64,000 nt of DNA, taken from assembly GCA_947044405.1 (NCBI GenBank), contig CAMRHE010000649.1, positions 186,001-250,000 on the forward strand. Reading direction: 5' to 3'. The notes beneath the pieces are model-generated. The model did no database searches, was not told the origin of the DNA, and saw only the letters and a list, made by a program, of their open reading frames with translations. Position numbers and translations under genes: made by a program. The DNA comes from Leptodactylus fallax. Its lineage: Eukaryota > Chordata > Amphibia > Anura > Leptodactylidae. Of the stretch, positions 1-10,033 are shown one piece after another (the first letter of the stretch is position 1; every line of letters begins with the position of its first letter).

Positions 1-758
1 GGTGAATACGCCAGTTATGAGAAGGTCTAGAGAGGTCAGTATCCCCAAATTCCAGCAGCAACGGAGAATGGTCAGACGTTGCCCTGGGCAAATATGAGAT
101 GTTAAGCAAAAGAGAACATGCCTTAATATTGCCTAGTGCATGATCAATACGGGACAGAGAGTGATGAGTGGCAGAATGACAGGAGAACACCAGGGCCTGT
201 GGATATTTAAGACGCCAGAGATCATGCCAACCCATTTCCTGTACAAGCTGGGCCAGGGGGGTAGGGTGAGCACCAGAAGGGGCAGGGGCACCTACATTTA
301 ATCAATCTAGGGAAGCATCCATTAATTTATTAAGATCTCCCATGCAAACCACTGTAGCGGCAGGAAATTTAGCCGCAAAGTGGGCTGATTCATGTAAAAC
401 TGAAAAGTCAGATGCAGGTGGCAAATAAAGTCCTAGGATGACATAAAGTTTAGACTCTATCCAGGCCTGCACAAACACATAACGCCCATCAGGGTCCCTA
501 ACAGTGAGGCCCGGCTCCCAGCGGAGCCTGCGGTGAACCAGGAGGGACACCCCCTCTAGAGAAAGAAGTATGAGTGGAGTGCAGGGCCCACTGGACCCAG
601 GGTTTTTGTAAGTATCTGGTCGTATCAGGTGCTAGATGTGTCTCCTGCAAGCACACCAAATCAGGGTTGTATTGTCTAAGGTGGGAAAAAATAGTAGAGC
701 GTTTCTTCACACCGCCCATACCCCGTATATTCCAAGAGCATACTTTAAGGGTCGCCAT
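1..758 (-). pseudogene. L1 ORF2 N-terminus (endonuclease domain), frameshifted
   Basis: ORF2 encodes an apurinic-type endonuclease followed by reverse transcriptase. The likely start is the ATG at 758-756, giving MATLKVCSWNIRGMG; an in-frame ATG at 770 adds four residues. The APE endonuclease signatures are visible: the NIRGM opening, LQETHL, GDLN, an R-I-D-H stretch near base 140 and SDHSPLL near base 40. Frame is lost near 545-560, where reading moves to a second frame (550-302), and a TGA at 302-304 interrupts that frame before it resumes to the window edge. This copy therefore cannot make a full endonuclease. The rest of ORF2 is outside the window. Confidence 0.85.
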
Positions 759-1207
759 AACACCATACAATCACATTATACATTAAGAATGAGGGGTTCC
801 CCCCGACCCCCACCATTAACCTCCCCACCGGACCGTTAAACCGAAAAAAGGACTTGCAGCAATAATTCAACCAAAACTGGAAACCCATAAGGGGTATTCC
901 AACTATTAGTGAGGAGTCTAAGATTGCTCCTACACAATACGTGGCACTTGGTAAATGGGGGGAAGTAGTGCACCCAAGATGGTATGGTAATAGGGCACTA
1001 TCTTCAAACTAAAAAGCACAAGCAATAAACTATCACTATAATGTGAATCTCCAAAGGGACCCTAAACAGAAAAATTCTTGGCCGGTGCCCATGGGGCAGC
1101 CAAACACCCATCATATGAAAAGTCCATAGGCAACCGCAAGCAATAATAACAGTCATTAGCGGGGGCTGGGCCACAGGGGGCCCCCCCACCAGTCATCATA
1201 TACCCTG

Positions 1208-2080
1208 TTACCGTCTGGGAGGTCGAGGCAGTAGGTTCAGCCAGTCTTCCGCCTCCTGCGGGGATGTGAAGAAAATAACCCTCTGCTCATGGATCACACG
1301 GAGCCGTGCAGGATAAGCCATGGAGTAATGAATGGAACTTTCCCGCAGTCGACGCTTGACATTGACGAAAGTGGCACGAGTCTTCTGTAGTGCCGCAGAA
1401 AAGTCGGGAAAAATGGAGATGGATGAACTGTTGAATTTAATCTCTCCAAGTTGACGTGCTGCCCGCAGCGCTGCATCTCGATCCCCACTGCTGAGAAGAC
1501 GGACCAACAGCGGCCTCGGAGGGGCACCTTGAGGGGGCGGTCTGGCAGGAACTCGATGGGCCCTTTCCACGGCAAAGGCAGGAGAAAACTTGGCCTCCGG
1601 TAGGGTTTCTTTCAACCACCTCTCCATAAACTCACACGGATTAGCCCCTTCTGACCGTTCCGGCAAGCCAAGAATGCGCAGGTTGTTGCGACGGAGTCTG
1701 TTCTCAAGATCATCCGCTCTCTGCGTCCACAACTCAGCCGATCTCTCCAGTGCAGTAAGCCTCGCTGGTACTGGGGCTGAATTATCCTCTAAGAGAGAGA
1801 TGCGATCCTCCACCTCCTTCACTCGACCCCGTAAGGTCTGAAAATCTTGACGCAAAAGGCCCACATCAATCTTGACTTCCTCAATTTTACCTGTGAGGGA
1901 CGAGGTGCTGGACTGGATCGCCTCAAGCAACTGAGTCGTGACCTGTCGCAACGTGGGCTCCGCGTCCTCAGCAGGAGATGCCGCCGACGGTGGATCCAGT
2001 GCCGGCGGGCTGCGCTGCGGCTGCTCCCTGGCAAATCCCCGGAGACGCTCAGAAGCCGATCCTTTAGACTGGCGACTCAT
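1208..2080 (-). CDS. L1 ORF1 protein (RNA-binding chaperone), intact
   Basis: A 290-residue open frame. The N-terminal 45 residues are polar and proline-rich. Residues about 46-125 form a heptad-rich coiled coil (LLEAIQSS, VGLLRQDF, VKEVEDRISLLEDN, LENRLRRNN). The RRM-like domain begins at NNLRILGLPE, and a C-terminal domain carries the PRPLLVRLLSSGDRDAAL and YPARLRVIHEQRVIFF segments. This order is that of L1 ORF1p (Transposase_22 family), which trimerises and coats its own RNA in ribonucleoprotein particles. The start is the ATG at 2080, directly after the tandem-repeat 5' UTR. No stop or frameshift is present, unlike ORF2 just downstream. Codons are much more GC-rich than the surrounding DNA. 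Confidence 0.9.
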   Translation of the reverse strand: MSRQSKGSASERLRGFAREQPQRSPPALDPPSAASPAEDAEPTLRQVTTQLLEAIQSSTSSLTGKIEEVKIDVGLLRQDFQTLRGRVKEVEDRISLLEDNSAPVPARLTALERSAELWTQRADDLENRLRRNNLRILGLPERSEGANPCEFMERWLKETLPEAKFSPAFAVERAHRVPARPPPQGAPPRPLLVRLLSSGDRDAALRAARQLGEIKFNSSSISIFPDFSAALQKTRATFVNVKRRLRESSIHYSMAYPARLRVIHEQRVIFFTSPQEAEDWLNLLPRPPRR

Positions 2081-2100
2081 GGCAAGACAACAACAGTGAC

Positions 2101-2790
2101 CACCAAGCAGCCAGTAGGTAGTATCAGAGGATTAGGATGCAGTACTCAATAGCCAGATAAATCAGCCAATAGGTGTTATCAGAGGGTCAGGCTATAGCGG
2201 CATCCACCATGCAGCCAACAGGTGTTATCAGAGGGACGGCCCCCAGCAGTGTCCACAATGCAGCCAATAGATAGTAACAGAGGATCAGGATACAGTATTG
2301 ACTTGTCAGACAAAACAGCGAATAGGTGCCATCCGAGAGTCAGTCTGCAACAGCATCCACCACACGGCCAGTAGGTGTTATCAGAGGAGCAGCTCCCAGC
2401 AGCGTCCACGATGTAGCCCATAGACAGCCACAGAGGGTCAGGATACAGTACTCACTCGCCAGACAAAGCAGCCAATAGGTGTTATCAGAGGGTCAGGCTA
2501 TAGCGGCATCCACCATGCAGCCAACAGGTGTTATCAGAGGGACAGCCCCCAGCAGTGTCCACGATGCGGCCAGTAGATAGTAACAGAGGATCAGGATACA
2601 GTACTCACTCGCCAGACAAAGCAGCCAATAGGTGTTATCAGAGGGTCAGTCCATAGTGGCATCTACCATGCTGGCCAGTAGGTGTTATCAGAGGGACTAT
2701 ATCTAGCAATGTCCACAATACAACCTGTAGATAGTAGCAGAGGACCAAGATATGGCACATCAGCTGCCAGGAGGTGTTATCAGAGGGCCA
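2101..2790 (-). repeat. Tandem repeats of the L1 5' UTR, 153-bp unit of three ~51-bp subunits
   Basis: The motif CAGCCAATAGGTGTTATCAG and variants recur every ~51 bases. A higher-order unit of exactly 153 bases is visible from matching starts at 2163, 2316, 2469 and 2622, with a partial unit on each side. The three subunits differ consistently: one carries GGTCAGGCTATAGCGGCATC, one GACAGCCCCCAGCAGTGTCC, one GATCAGGATACAGTACTCAC. L1 promoters in other vertebrates are often built from tandem monomers, so this is probably the promoter array. That role is inferred from its position between the CpG-rich end and ORF1. Confidence 0.85.
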
Positions 2791-3170
2791 GTTTGTTTCT
2801 GTGGGTAGGTACCCCAAAGTAGAGGCCCAGGGCACCCAGGCCGGCAGCCCCAGTCCCCTGTCACCCAGTGCTCCACCGCAGAGCCCAGGCAAGCTACACA
2901 GCCCGTCACCGCAGGCCCACCACGCGGGCAAGATGGCCGCCGCAGCTCACCGCCCGCACGGATCTCCACCGCCCGGCACAGCCGCCGCGATGTTCAGGAC
3001 AGCCACCAGACCGAAGACCCGCACAGGAGAAGCGCAGGAGAAGATGGGGTATTCAGCGGTCACCAGAGCCCGGACACAAGCAGGATATCGTCAGGATTAT
3101 AGGAGTCCTCGTCAGAGCTCAGCTCACATGCTGCCGCTCCGTACTCGCGCTAGCCACGCCCCCCGTCCAG
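2791..3170 (-). promoter_or_regulatory. CpG-rich 5' end of the L1, probable promoter
   Basis: This stretch is far richer in G, C and CpG than the rest of the window, with runs such as CACGCGGGCAAGATGGCCGC and GCTCCGTACTCGCGCTAGCC. AAGATGGCCGCC at 2930-2941 on the + strand resembles the YY1 site AAGATGGCGGC, which in human L1 helps place the transcription start. Here it lies in antisense orientation to the L1. The promoter role is inferred from its place at the element's 5' end; no start site can be read from the sequence. Confidence 0.5.
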
Positions 3171-3174
3171 TTAG

Positions 3175-3270
3175 TTTTTATTTAAGACCTATCCTCAGGA
3201 TAGGTCATCAATGAAAGATCAGTGGGGGTCCGACATCTGAGACCAGCTGACCAAATGTTTGAAGGGTCTT
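3175..3270. repeat. Fragment of dispersed CCTATCC/GGATAGG repeat
   Basis: The palindromic core CCTATCCTCAGGATAGGTCA is followed by a GATCAGTGGGGGTCCGAC-type segment. Variants of the same text recur at about 11035, 15630, 41900, 44740, 51900 and 62980. It is a degraded member of a high-copy interspersed family. I see no coding capacity. Confidence 0.6.
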
Positions 3271-4167
3271 CTCTGTTTACATTGCACACCATTTGTTTCA
3301 CCATTTAAACCTGTTGTTAAAAATCTGAATCCTACCCCCTACCCATGTTCATATATCGCTTAAGGACCCAGGTACTTATAGTGTCCTTTTGGCATACAGT
3401 AGGCTAGTAAAATATGTATACTGTATGGTATCTGTTTTTATTTTTATAGTGAGAATCAATGGGTATGTCTATACAGTAGAGGACTTCCCCTGATGTATAC
3501 CTCTGAAGGAGAAAGCAATTTGTGAACAGGGCTGTAGGCCAGGAACTATGGTTTTGCGAGGTTGGGCTCATATACATCAGTCCAGATTTTATGCCTGGAC
3601 TGAGGATGTTTCTATGCACTTTGCACACTGGTCTGGCATCCATAGATGGACAGAAAAACGCTACACACTTCAGAGAGAAATCTGGTGTCACAACTAATGT
3701 ACTAAATTTCAGAAACAATCCCATAGAAATCGCAAGGATCAAGTTCCAACATGTGTTTCCCTCCATGTTTTCACTACCATACTAAAGGGAGAGAACAGCG
3801 GAAAATGTATATATGGGAATGAACCCCTAGCCATACACTCCTCATACCATGTCTTTCCAAAATGTAGAAAACCCTTTGTAAGCGAGTCCTGTGTCTTATA
3901 CAACTGATATATAGGGCTTACTCTGTTGGATCTTATCATTTGACTAACACAAATATAATGACAATGGTTTACAATATTGTCATGTAATGCTCAAGATTCT
4001 GTGCATGGAAATCATTATTTGACATACCCTCAGAGTAACAGATACTTCACAACCTGAAGCATAAACCATTATGAATATATCTCATAGCTTACAATGTCAA
4101 AGGTTTCATTGTTGTAACTATAGCGCTGCATGTTTTTTGGCATGTATTCCATTTTCTATTGTTACAG

Positions 4168-4216
4168 CTCATGGCGGTCGTCCAGAAGACACAATCCAAC
4201 AGTTTGATCTTTACAA
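4168..4216 (+). other. C1QTNF7: Candidate small upstream exon of C1QTNF7
   Basis: A pyrimidine-rich acceptor (TTCCATTTTCTATTGTTACAG) precedes a 49-base segment ending at a strong donor, GTAAGA. The segment contains an ATG at 4171. Spliced to the exon at 26203, that frame continues through AGG-TTG-ATA into the known start codon at 26211 without a stop, adding about 18 residues upstream. It could equally be a 5' UTR exon, or a chance match with an intron of nearly 22 kb. The surrounding kilobase is repeat-free, which mildly favours a real exon. I cannot confirm it from protein similarity. Confidence 0.35.
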
Positions 4217-4585
4217 GTAAGAATTTAGTTCTCAAAGTTAGACATTGCAGGAATTCATATGAGGATATCATGGGATTGGCAATATGTACAGTATATAGAG
4301 ATTTACTACTTTCTGCAGTCATCCAAATAAGACGTTATTCTATAAGTAACAATTGTATAATCTGATTTATATAGAACTGCACATAAACAACCCTGGAATA
4401 TGTATAATGATAGAACGTAAAGGACAGCATTATCCAGGGGTACTCTGACATACTCGTACATGTCCCCTGCATTAAAGAAGGCCTTGCACCAACTCCACCA
4501 ACTCCAAATCATTGCACTCTTCAATACCCTACAGACCAATGAGTATAAAGGAAGATGCATAGAGAGCCATATCTATGTATATATA

Positions 4586-4588
<3 letters not shown>

Positions 4589-4627
<39 letters not shown>
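4589..4627. repeat. (TA)n microsatellite
   Basis: About 19 uninterrupted TA units follow a looser ATGTATATATACTG stretch. It is a simple dinucleotide repeat, likely variable in length between individuals. Confidence 0.95.
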
Positions 4628-4629
<2 letters not shown>

Positions 4630-5440
4630 TATATCCTACCTTATTTAGGCCTCCAACAATACAATAGTGTAAAGGGATGACTCTTTACAAACTGCCCCAG
4701 TCTATACAGCAGAGCTGTAAAGTGAACTGCAAAAATTAGGACGCATTACCTATTGTGTCTGCTCTACGGGCCAGTGTGGAAATAGTTTTTATTACTGGTG
4801 TAAAATATGTGTGATAAAAGGGCATTATGAGGTAGGCTATGATCACTAATTTAAGGAATCATAGTTACGCATATAATCTATGTCTACTTAGCCAAAAGTG
4901 ATCATTTAATCATATTCCAGGCATATATTGGAAGTAGCTCTACTGCCAACTCAGGATTATCCTACATTGAGCAGTGCTAGAATAGCTTTAACAGCCAGAG
5001 AAAAAGAAATTCACACCAATAAAAATAAATTCAAAAATATTTCAATTTATGTTCTGTGAAATAATGTTTACAATGTCAAGATAGCCTTAGTCTAGGGACC
5101 TAATAGTAATAAATGAAAACCAGACTAGACCTTAAAGATTCTAGTCATAAACTGCTCCCAAAATGAATTCATTTTCTCAAACAATTTGGGTCCATGTCTA
5201 TAATTTATTTTACAATGTTAAGGGACTGTTCACATGTCTGTTTCTTCCCTTGCATTACAGGAATAGTAAAAATGGGAATTCTAGCTGGGGACAAAAACCA
5301 TTACATGATGGATGCCAATGACACCTGATGGACTATTTTCTAAGATAGATAGATAGATTGATTTTTAGAATTACATAGATTTTTCCATTAGATTTTAATT
5401 AGATTTTCCAAAAATTTCCACTCATGAACCACTATAATAG

Positions 5441-5720
5441 TCTAGGGTCTCTTCAGACCCGAGAATATATAAGGGGAGGCCATGGGGAGGTGCATAAACA
5501 TAACAAACAGTCTTACTCACCTCTCCTGAGCTCCCTTGCAGTGTCAAAAGCAGGTCTCCATCCTCTTCCAGATTTCTGAATCACATCACACACCCTTGGG
5601 GACTGATGAGTCTTGTAATTGGGGCTCACTGATGTCATGTGGGGAGCGCTGATGACATGACACTAAGACACAAGCGTCTTGACATCAACAAGCCCCACTT
5701 AACGGCTGAGGCCCAATCTG
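5441..5720. repeat. Copy of the GGGTCTCTTCAGACCC dispersed repeat
   Basis: It begins with GGGTCTCTTCAGACCC and continues AAGGGGAGGCCATGGGGAGG and CTTACTCACCTCTCCTG. Related text occurs at about 12886, 13150, 22610, 31490-31800, 39530 and 40570. It appears to be a non-coding interspersed element with a palindromic end (ACCCCAGAGTATAATA in better copies). Confidence 0.6.
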
Positions 5721-7010
5721 CGGTCCTCTGATGTAATTCAGGAGGCCTGAAGAGTATGGGATGTTCCGACACGCAGGGGTGCCTTGGAAACTAGCCAAAA
5801 GGCCCTGACACTCTAATTGAGAAGATGACCACATGCCTTGATGGACCATTATTGACATTCTTTGGACATTTTCTTTCTTTTGGCAGATTTGGTAGAGGTG
5901 CCCCAAGGAATTTTTTTTTTCCATCTATAGTCACACATTTCAGCAAGAAAGAGCAAACCTTACTATATGTCTGAGGAATAAACAAAGGTTTTTCCTATGA
6001 TTTTTACAGGAAAAAATGGGATATGACTATTTATACCCCATACATACAACTGTAGTTTCTTTCCATATATTATCCATAATTATGGATCTGTTATTGTGGA
6101 TATCATATGCAGAAAAAAATCTAGTAAGCTGGAATTGATATATTAATGTCACCAACTTTGTCACAGAAACGGACAGGAATAGGGCACGTCCTGAGCTTTT
6201 TCAGCACAGACTTCAGGCCACAATATGGATTTGTGAAAAACATGGCTGTGTGCATGGGGTCATACAAGAAAACATGGCTGCTTTCTTCAAAAAACCAAAC
6301 CATTCTCCAACTTTTGTGATATTGCAGCTCAACACCATTCACTTCAATAGGGCTGTGATACCATACACAACAGGTGTGGCGCTGTTTCTAGAAGATAGCA
6401 GCCATGTTTTTCTATTCTGTACAGTCCATTTACCATGTTTACATCTGGTTCCTTTCCAAATTCCTTACAAGCTAGGAATTCGTAAACTTAGAACGGTTCC
6501 CATTGACTTCTAACCTTTCTAAGAATTTTGCCCAAAATCCTACTAATGTTTACAGAGTTCATTCCAGCTACCATGAAGAACAAGTGGAATCCTCGATGTG
6601 ACTTCCATTCTGTCCTGCCCATAAGACAATTATGCATGGGAAGTGTGGGAAAAATAGCACTTGATAGCAATCTTGTTATTTCTTGTTGGGTTTTTGCCTA
6701 AAATAATATCAAACATCTAGAATTTGCTGACAATAAAATTCCATTTTATTGACTGACTTATAAAGAGCAAGCTAGTAGCATATAATAACTTACAACATGG
6801 AATTCATAAAGGGATTTCTGGAATTTGGGATCCTCACCTACTAGCCGGAGTCTCTCCCTCTCTCTAGTGGATCTATTGCAGTACACTTAAATTTTATTGA
6901 TTTGACAATTGTATAATTTCTCATTTCCCCTGTGGAGGCGCTGCAGGAGAAGGGTACACATGACTCAGAATAGAGCTGATCATGGGGGCCTAGAATACCT
7001 GGGGATGTTT
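5721..7010. other. Unremarkable non-coding DNA
   Basis: I see no gene, structured repeat or sequence shared with other parts of the window in this stretch, only short chance reading frames. Confidence 0.4.
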
Positions 7011-7560
7011 CTTTAACCCCTTCCCGCCGCAGGCATTTTTTGATTTTTGTTTTGGACTCCCTTCCTTCCAAACCCCATAGCTTTGTTATTTTTCTGTTCA
7101 CATATCCATATGAGGCCTTAGTGTTTGCGGGACAAATTGTACTTTGTAATGGTACCATTTAATATTCTGTACAACGTACTGGAAAGCTGGAAAAAAATTC
7201 AAAATGGGGTGAAATTGGAGAAAAACTGCAATTATGTGACTTTATACCAAAATTATAGTTTTTTTTTTTTAAGTTTTAATCCATTATAAAATCCAAAACT
7301 TTGCAAAAACAAATTTTCTTGGAGTCGCGATATTTTGACACCAGTAACTTTTTATATTTCCATATACGGGGATATATAAAGCGTCTTTTTTATTGCTTTT
7401 TAGTCAAATTTTTATGAGGAAATGGCAAAAAAACGACAGTTTGACATGGGGATGTATAATTTGTTTATGTTTGTTTTTGTTTATTTCAAATCTAGGGAAA
7501 GGGGGATGATTTGAATTTTTTGTTTTTTATGGATTTTTTAAAACTTCTTTTTTTTACTAG
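7011..7560. repeat. Dispersed AT-rich repeat (CCCCTTCCCGCCG type)
   Basis: It opens with CCCCTTCCCGCCGCAGGCAT. The inner part (ATTTTCTTGGAGTCGCGAT, ACTTTTTATATTTCCATATA, GGGGATATATAAAGCGTCTT) is closely matched at 26560-26660 inside the C1QTNF7 intron, so this is an interspersed family and not unique sequence. No coding frame is seen. Confidence 0.6.
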
Positions 7561-7649
7561 CGGGCTTGAACCAGCAATCTTCTGATTACAAGTCCCATAG
7601 ACTGCAATACAACTGTTTTCACTATTTCACTATTTCACTATTGAGGCTG

Positions 7650-7762
7650 GTCTAAATCCTCAGGCAGAACAGATCACACATGCTGGTGATAGGGAGGAAA
7701 GCACACTCAAGACAGTTTGCAGGAGACAGGGATCCTTCATGGCATTTTCTGTCTGTCAAGAA
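7650..7762 (+). repeat. Segment repeated at 12068-12265
   Basis: TCCTCAGGCAGAACAGATCACAC...CTGGTGATAGGGAGGAAAGC...CTCAAGACAGTTTGC...GGATCCTTCATGGCATTTTC is matched in the same order and orientation at 12068-12265, where extra sequence lies between the blocks. It is either a dispersed repeat or a local duplication. Confidence 0.6.
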
Positions 7763-8314
7763 ATAAAAAAAAAAAACATGCAAAATTAAATATTACATAA
7801 AAATAAAGCTCTATGTACCACCAAAAAAGGAAGCAAAAATTATCTTCAAACCAAAAAAACAAAAAATATTTCTGGTGAATGGCCTGGACATGAAGGGGTT
7901 GCCCCATGGTTAAATGCTATTTATATTTCTCTGTGCAAAATATTTCAGTTGGAACCATAGAAAAATAACCCCCTGTCTAGATATTATTGTTATATATTTG
8001 TTATGGTGCCCCATGGTGATTTTTTAATTCTCGCTCTGAAAGTCCACCAATGAGAAGAAGCTACCGCTCAATAACAAAAATCACTCCACTGCTCAGGTAC
8101 AAGAGGAAGGATCCTGGAATTGTGGCTGAGCAACTCAGCATGTGTCACCACTGATACCTGACACTTTAAAGGGGACCTTTCACCACCTCCACCAACTCAA
8201 GCTCTTTTCATCCACTAATAGCTGCCCTTCCACTGATTCAAGAACCCTTGGAATTTTTTCTGCAGCCCCCCACCATTCCCGAACAATCAATGCATTTAGT
8301 CTTGGCGCTGCATA

Positions 8315-9809
8315 CAGTTCCTTGCGAAAGTATTCGGCCCCCTTGAACTTTTCAACCTTTTGCCACATTTCAGGCTTCAAACATAAGGATATAAAATTTA
8401 AATTTTTTGGTGAAGAATCAACAAAAAGTGGGACACAATCGTGAAGTGGAACGAAATTTATTGGATATTTTAAACTTTTGTAAAAAATAAAAAACTGAAA
8501 AGTGGGGCGTGCCAAATTATTTGGCCCCCTTAAGTTAATACTTTGTAGCGCCACCTTTTGCTGCGATTACAGCTGCAAGTCACTTGGGGTACGTCTCTAT
8601 CAGTTTTGCACATCGAGAGACCGAAATTCTTGCCCATTCTTCCTTGGGAAACAGTTTGAGCTCAGTGAGGTTGGATGGAGAGCGTTTGTGAACAGCAGTT
8701 TTCAGCTCTTTCCACAGATTCTCGATTGGATTCAGGTCTGGACTTTGACTTGGCCATTCTAACACCTGGATACGTTTATTTGTGAACCATTCCATTGTAG
8801 ATTTTGCTTTATGTTTGGGATCATTGTCTTCTTGGAAGATAAAACTCCGTCCCAGTCTCAGGTCTTTTGCAGACTCCAACAGGTTTTCTTCCAGAATGGT
8901 CCTGTATTTGGCTCCATCCATCTTCCCATCAATTTTAACCATCTTCCCTGTCCCTGCTGAAGAAAAGCAGGCCCAAACCATGATGCTGCCCCCACCATGT
9001 GTGACAGTGGGGATGGTGTGTTCAGGGTGATGAGCTGTGTTGCTTTTACGCCAAACATATTGTTTTGCATTGTGGCCAAAAAGTTCAATTTTGGTTTCAT
9101 CTGACCAGAGTACCTTCTTCCACATGTTTGGTGTGTCTCCCAGGTGGCTTTTGGCAAACTTTAAACGAGACTTTTTATGGATATCTTTGAGAAATGGCTT
9201 TCTTCTTGCCACTCTTCCATAAAGGCCAGATTTGTGCAGTGTACGACTGATTGTTGTCCTATGGACAGACTCTCCCACCTCAGCTGTAGATCTCTGCAGT
9301 TCATCCAGAGTGATCATGGGCCTCTTGGCTGCATCTCTGATCAGTCTTCTCCTTGTTTGAGATGAAAGTTGAGGGACGGCCGGGTCTTGGTAGATTTGCA
9401 GTGGTCTGATACTCCTTCCATTTCAATATGATCGCTTGCACAGTGCTCCTTGGGATGTTTAAAGTTTGGGAAATCTTTTTGTATCCAAATTCGGCTTTAA
9501 ACTTTTCCATCATCATCAGTCATTTAGGACAACATTGGATCATTCAGAGATCCTCACTGAACTTCTGGAGTGAGTTTGCTGCACTGAAAGTAAAGGGGCT
9601 GAATAATTTGGCACGCCCCACTTTTCAGTTTTTTATTTTTTACAAAAGTTTAAAATAACCAATAAATTTCGTTCCACTTCACAATTGTGTCCCACTTGTT
9701 GTTGATTCTTCACCAAAAAAATTTAAATTTTATATCTTTATGTTTGAAGTCTGAAATGTGGCAAAAGGTTGAAAAGTTCAAGGGGGCCGAATACTTTCGC
9801 AAGGCACTG
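8315..9809 (-). mobile_element. Tc1-like DNA transposon (Tc1/mariner, DD34E), near full length
   Basis: The two ends are inverted copies. The left begins CAGTTCCTTGCGAAAGTATT at 8315 after a TA. The right is the complement of CAGTGCCTTGCGAAAGTATT, ending at 9809. Similarity of the ends continues inward for about 200 bases, through GTGGGACACAATCGTGAAG and CAAATTATTTGGCCCC. A TA target site is seen on the left; the right flank reads TG, probably mutated. The element is about 1.5 kb, normal for Tc1, and carries a - strand transposase with frame damage. Confidence 0.93.
8580..9516 (-). pseudogene. Tc1-like transposase, frameshifted but catalytic triad retained
   Basis: The enzyme cuts and pastes the element at TA sites. 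The N-terminal paired-like helix-turn-helix (GYKKISQTLNIPRSTVQAI) and a GRP motif (PRPGRPSTF) are read from 9516 downward. The rest (RDAAKRPMITLDELQRS... to the stop at 8580) is in another frame, so a frameshift lies near 9360-9390. The DD34E residues are present: LWSDETK, FQEDNDPKH and LNPIENLW, with 34 residues between the second D and the E. The glycine-rich box HGGGSIMVW is also present. With one frameshift and otherwise open catalytic frame this copy is only lightly decayed. Confidence 0.92.
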
Positions 9810-10033
9810 TGTGATATCTAAACTCTCTAAAGTCAAGTGGGTGGCCTCAGGGAGCCACCCTCTTGACATTAGAGAGCTTAGTTAGCATACTTGGCACCAA
9901 AACTAACTCCACTGATTACTTGGGAATGGTGAGGGCTAGAGAAAAAATTCCAACTGTGCTAGAATAAGTGGAGCAGCGCCTATTGAAGGATCAAAAGATG
10001 TCAAGTTGTTGGAGGTGGTGAACTTTCTTATAG

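Larger units (their letters stand above)
1..3170 (-). mobile_element. L1-clade LINE, 5' part, cut by window edge
   Basis: Read on the - strand, this is in order a GC- and CpG-rich 5' end, a tandem-repeat 5' UTR, an intact ORF1, a spacer of about 450 bases and the start of ORF2 with its endonuclease domain. That is the layout of L1 retrotransposons, which copy themselves by target-primed reverse transcription. Only the 5' part is in the window; the reverse transcriptase would lie left of base 1. The 5' end is set near 3170, where the CpG-rich sequence gives way to an unrelated AT-rich repeat. Presence of the 5' end and an open ORF1 points to a fairly young, originally full-length insertion. 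No target-site duplication can be scored with one end missing. Confidence 0.88.
3271..5440. other. Mostly single-copy-looking AT-rich DNA upstream of C1QTNF7
   Basis: Apart from the candidate exon at 4168-4216 and the TA microsatellite, I recognise no repeats shared with the rest of the window. Short open frames here lack codon structure and protein-family signatures. It is probably 5' intron or upstream DNA of C1QTNF7. Confidence 0.4.
8166..10033. mobile_element. T2/Kolobok-like fold-back MITE split by a Tc1 insertion
   Basis: The left arm starts TTAAAGGGGACCTTTCACCA and runs into CCAACTCAAGCTC, CCCCACCATTCCCGAACAAT and TGCATTTAGTCTTGG. After the Tc1 element, the right arm is its inverted counterpart (GGAATGGTGAGGGCTAGAGA, TTGGAGGTGGTGAAC). 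The complete relative at 63583-63963 shows the uninterrupted structure. TTAAAGG ends recall the Xenopus T2 MITE family of the Kolobok superfamily. Assignment is by similarity of ends only. Confidence 0.7.

Noticed and set aside
2774..3214. A 146-codon + strand frame in the CpG-rich segment
   Set aside because: Antisense to the L1 5' UTR; its length follows from high GC content.
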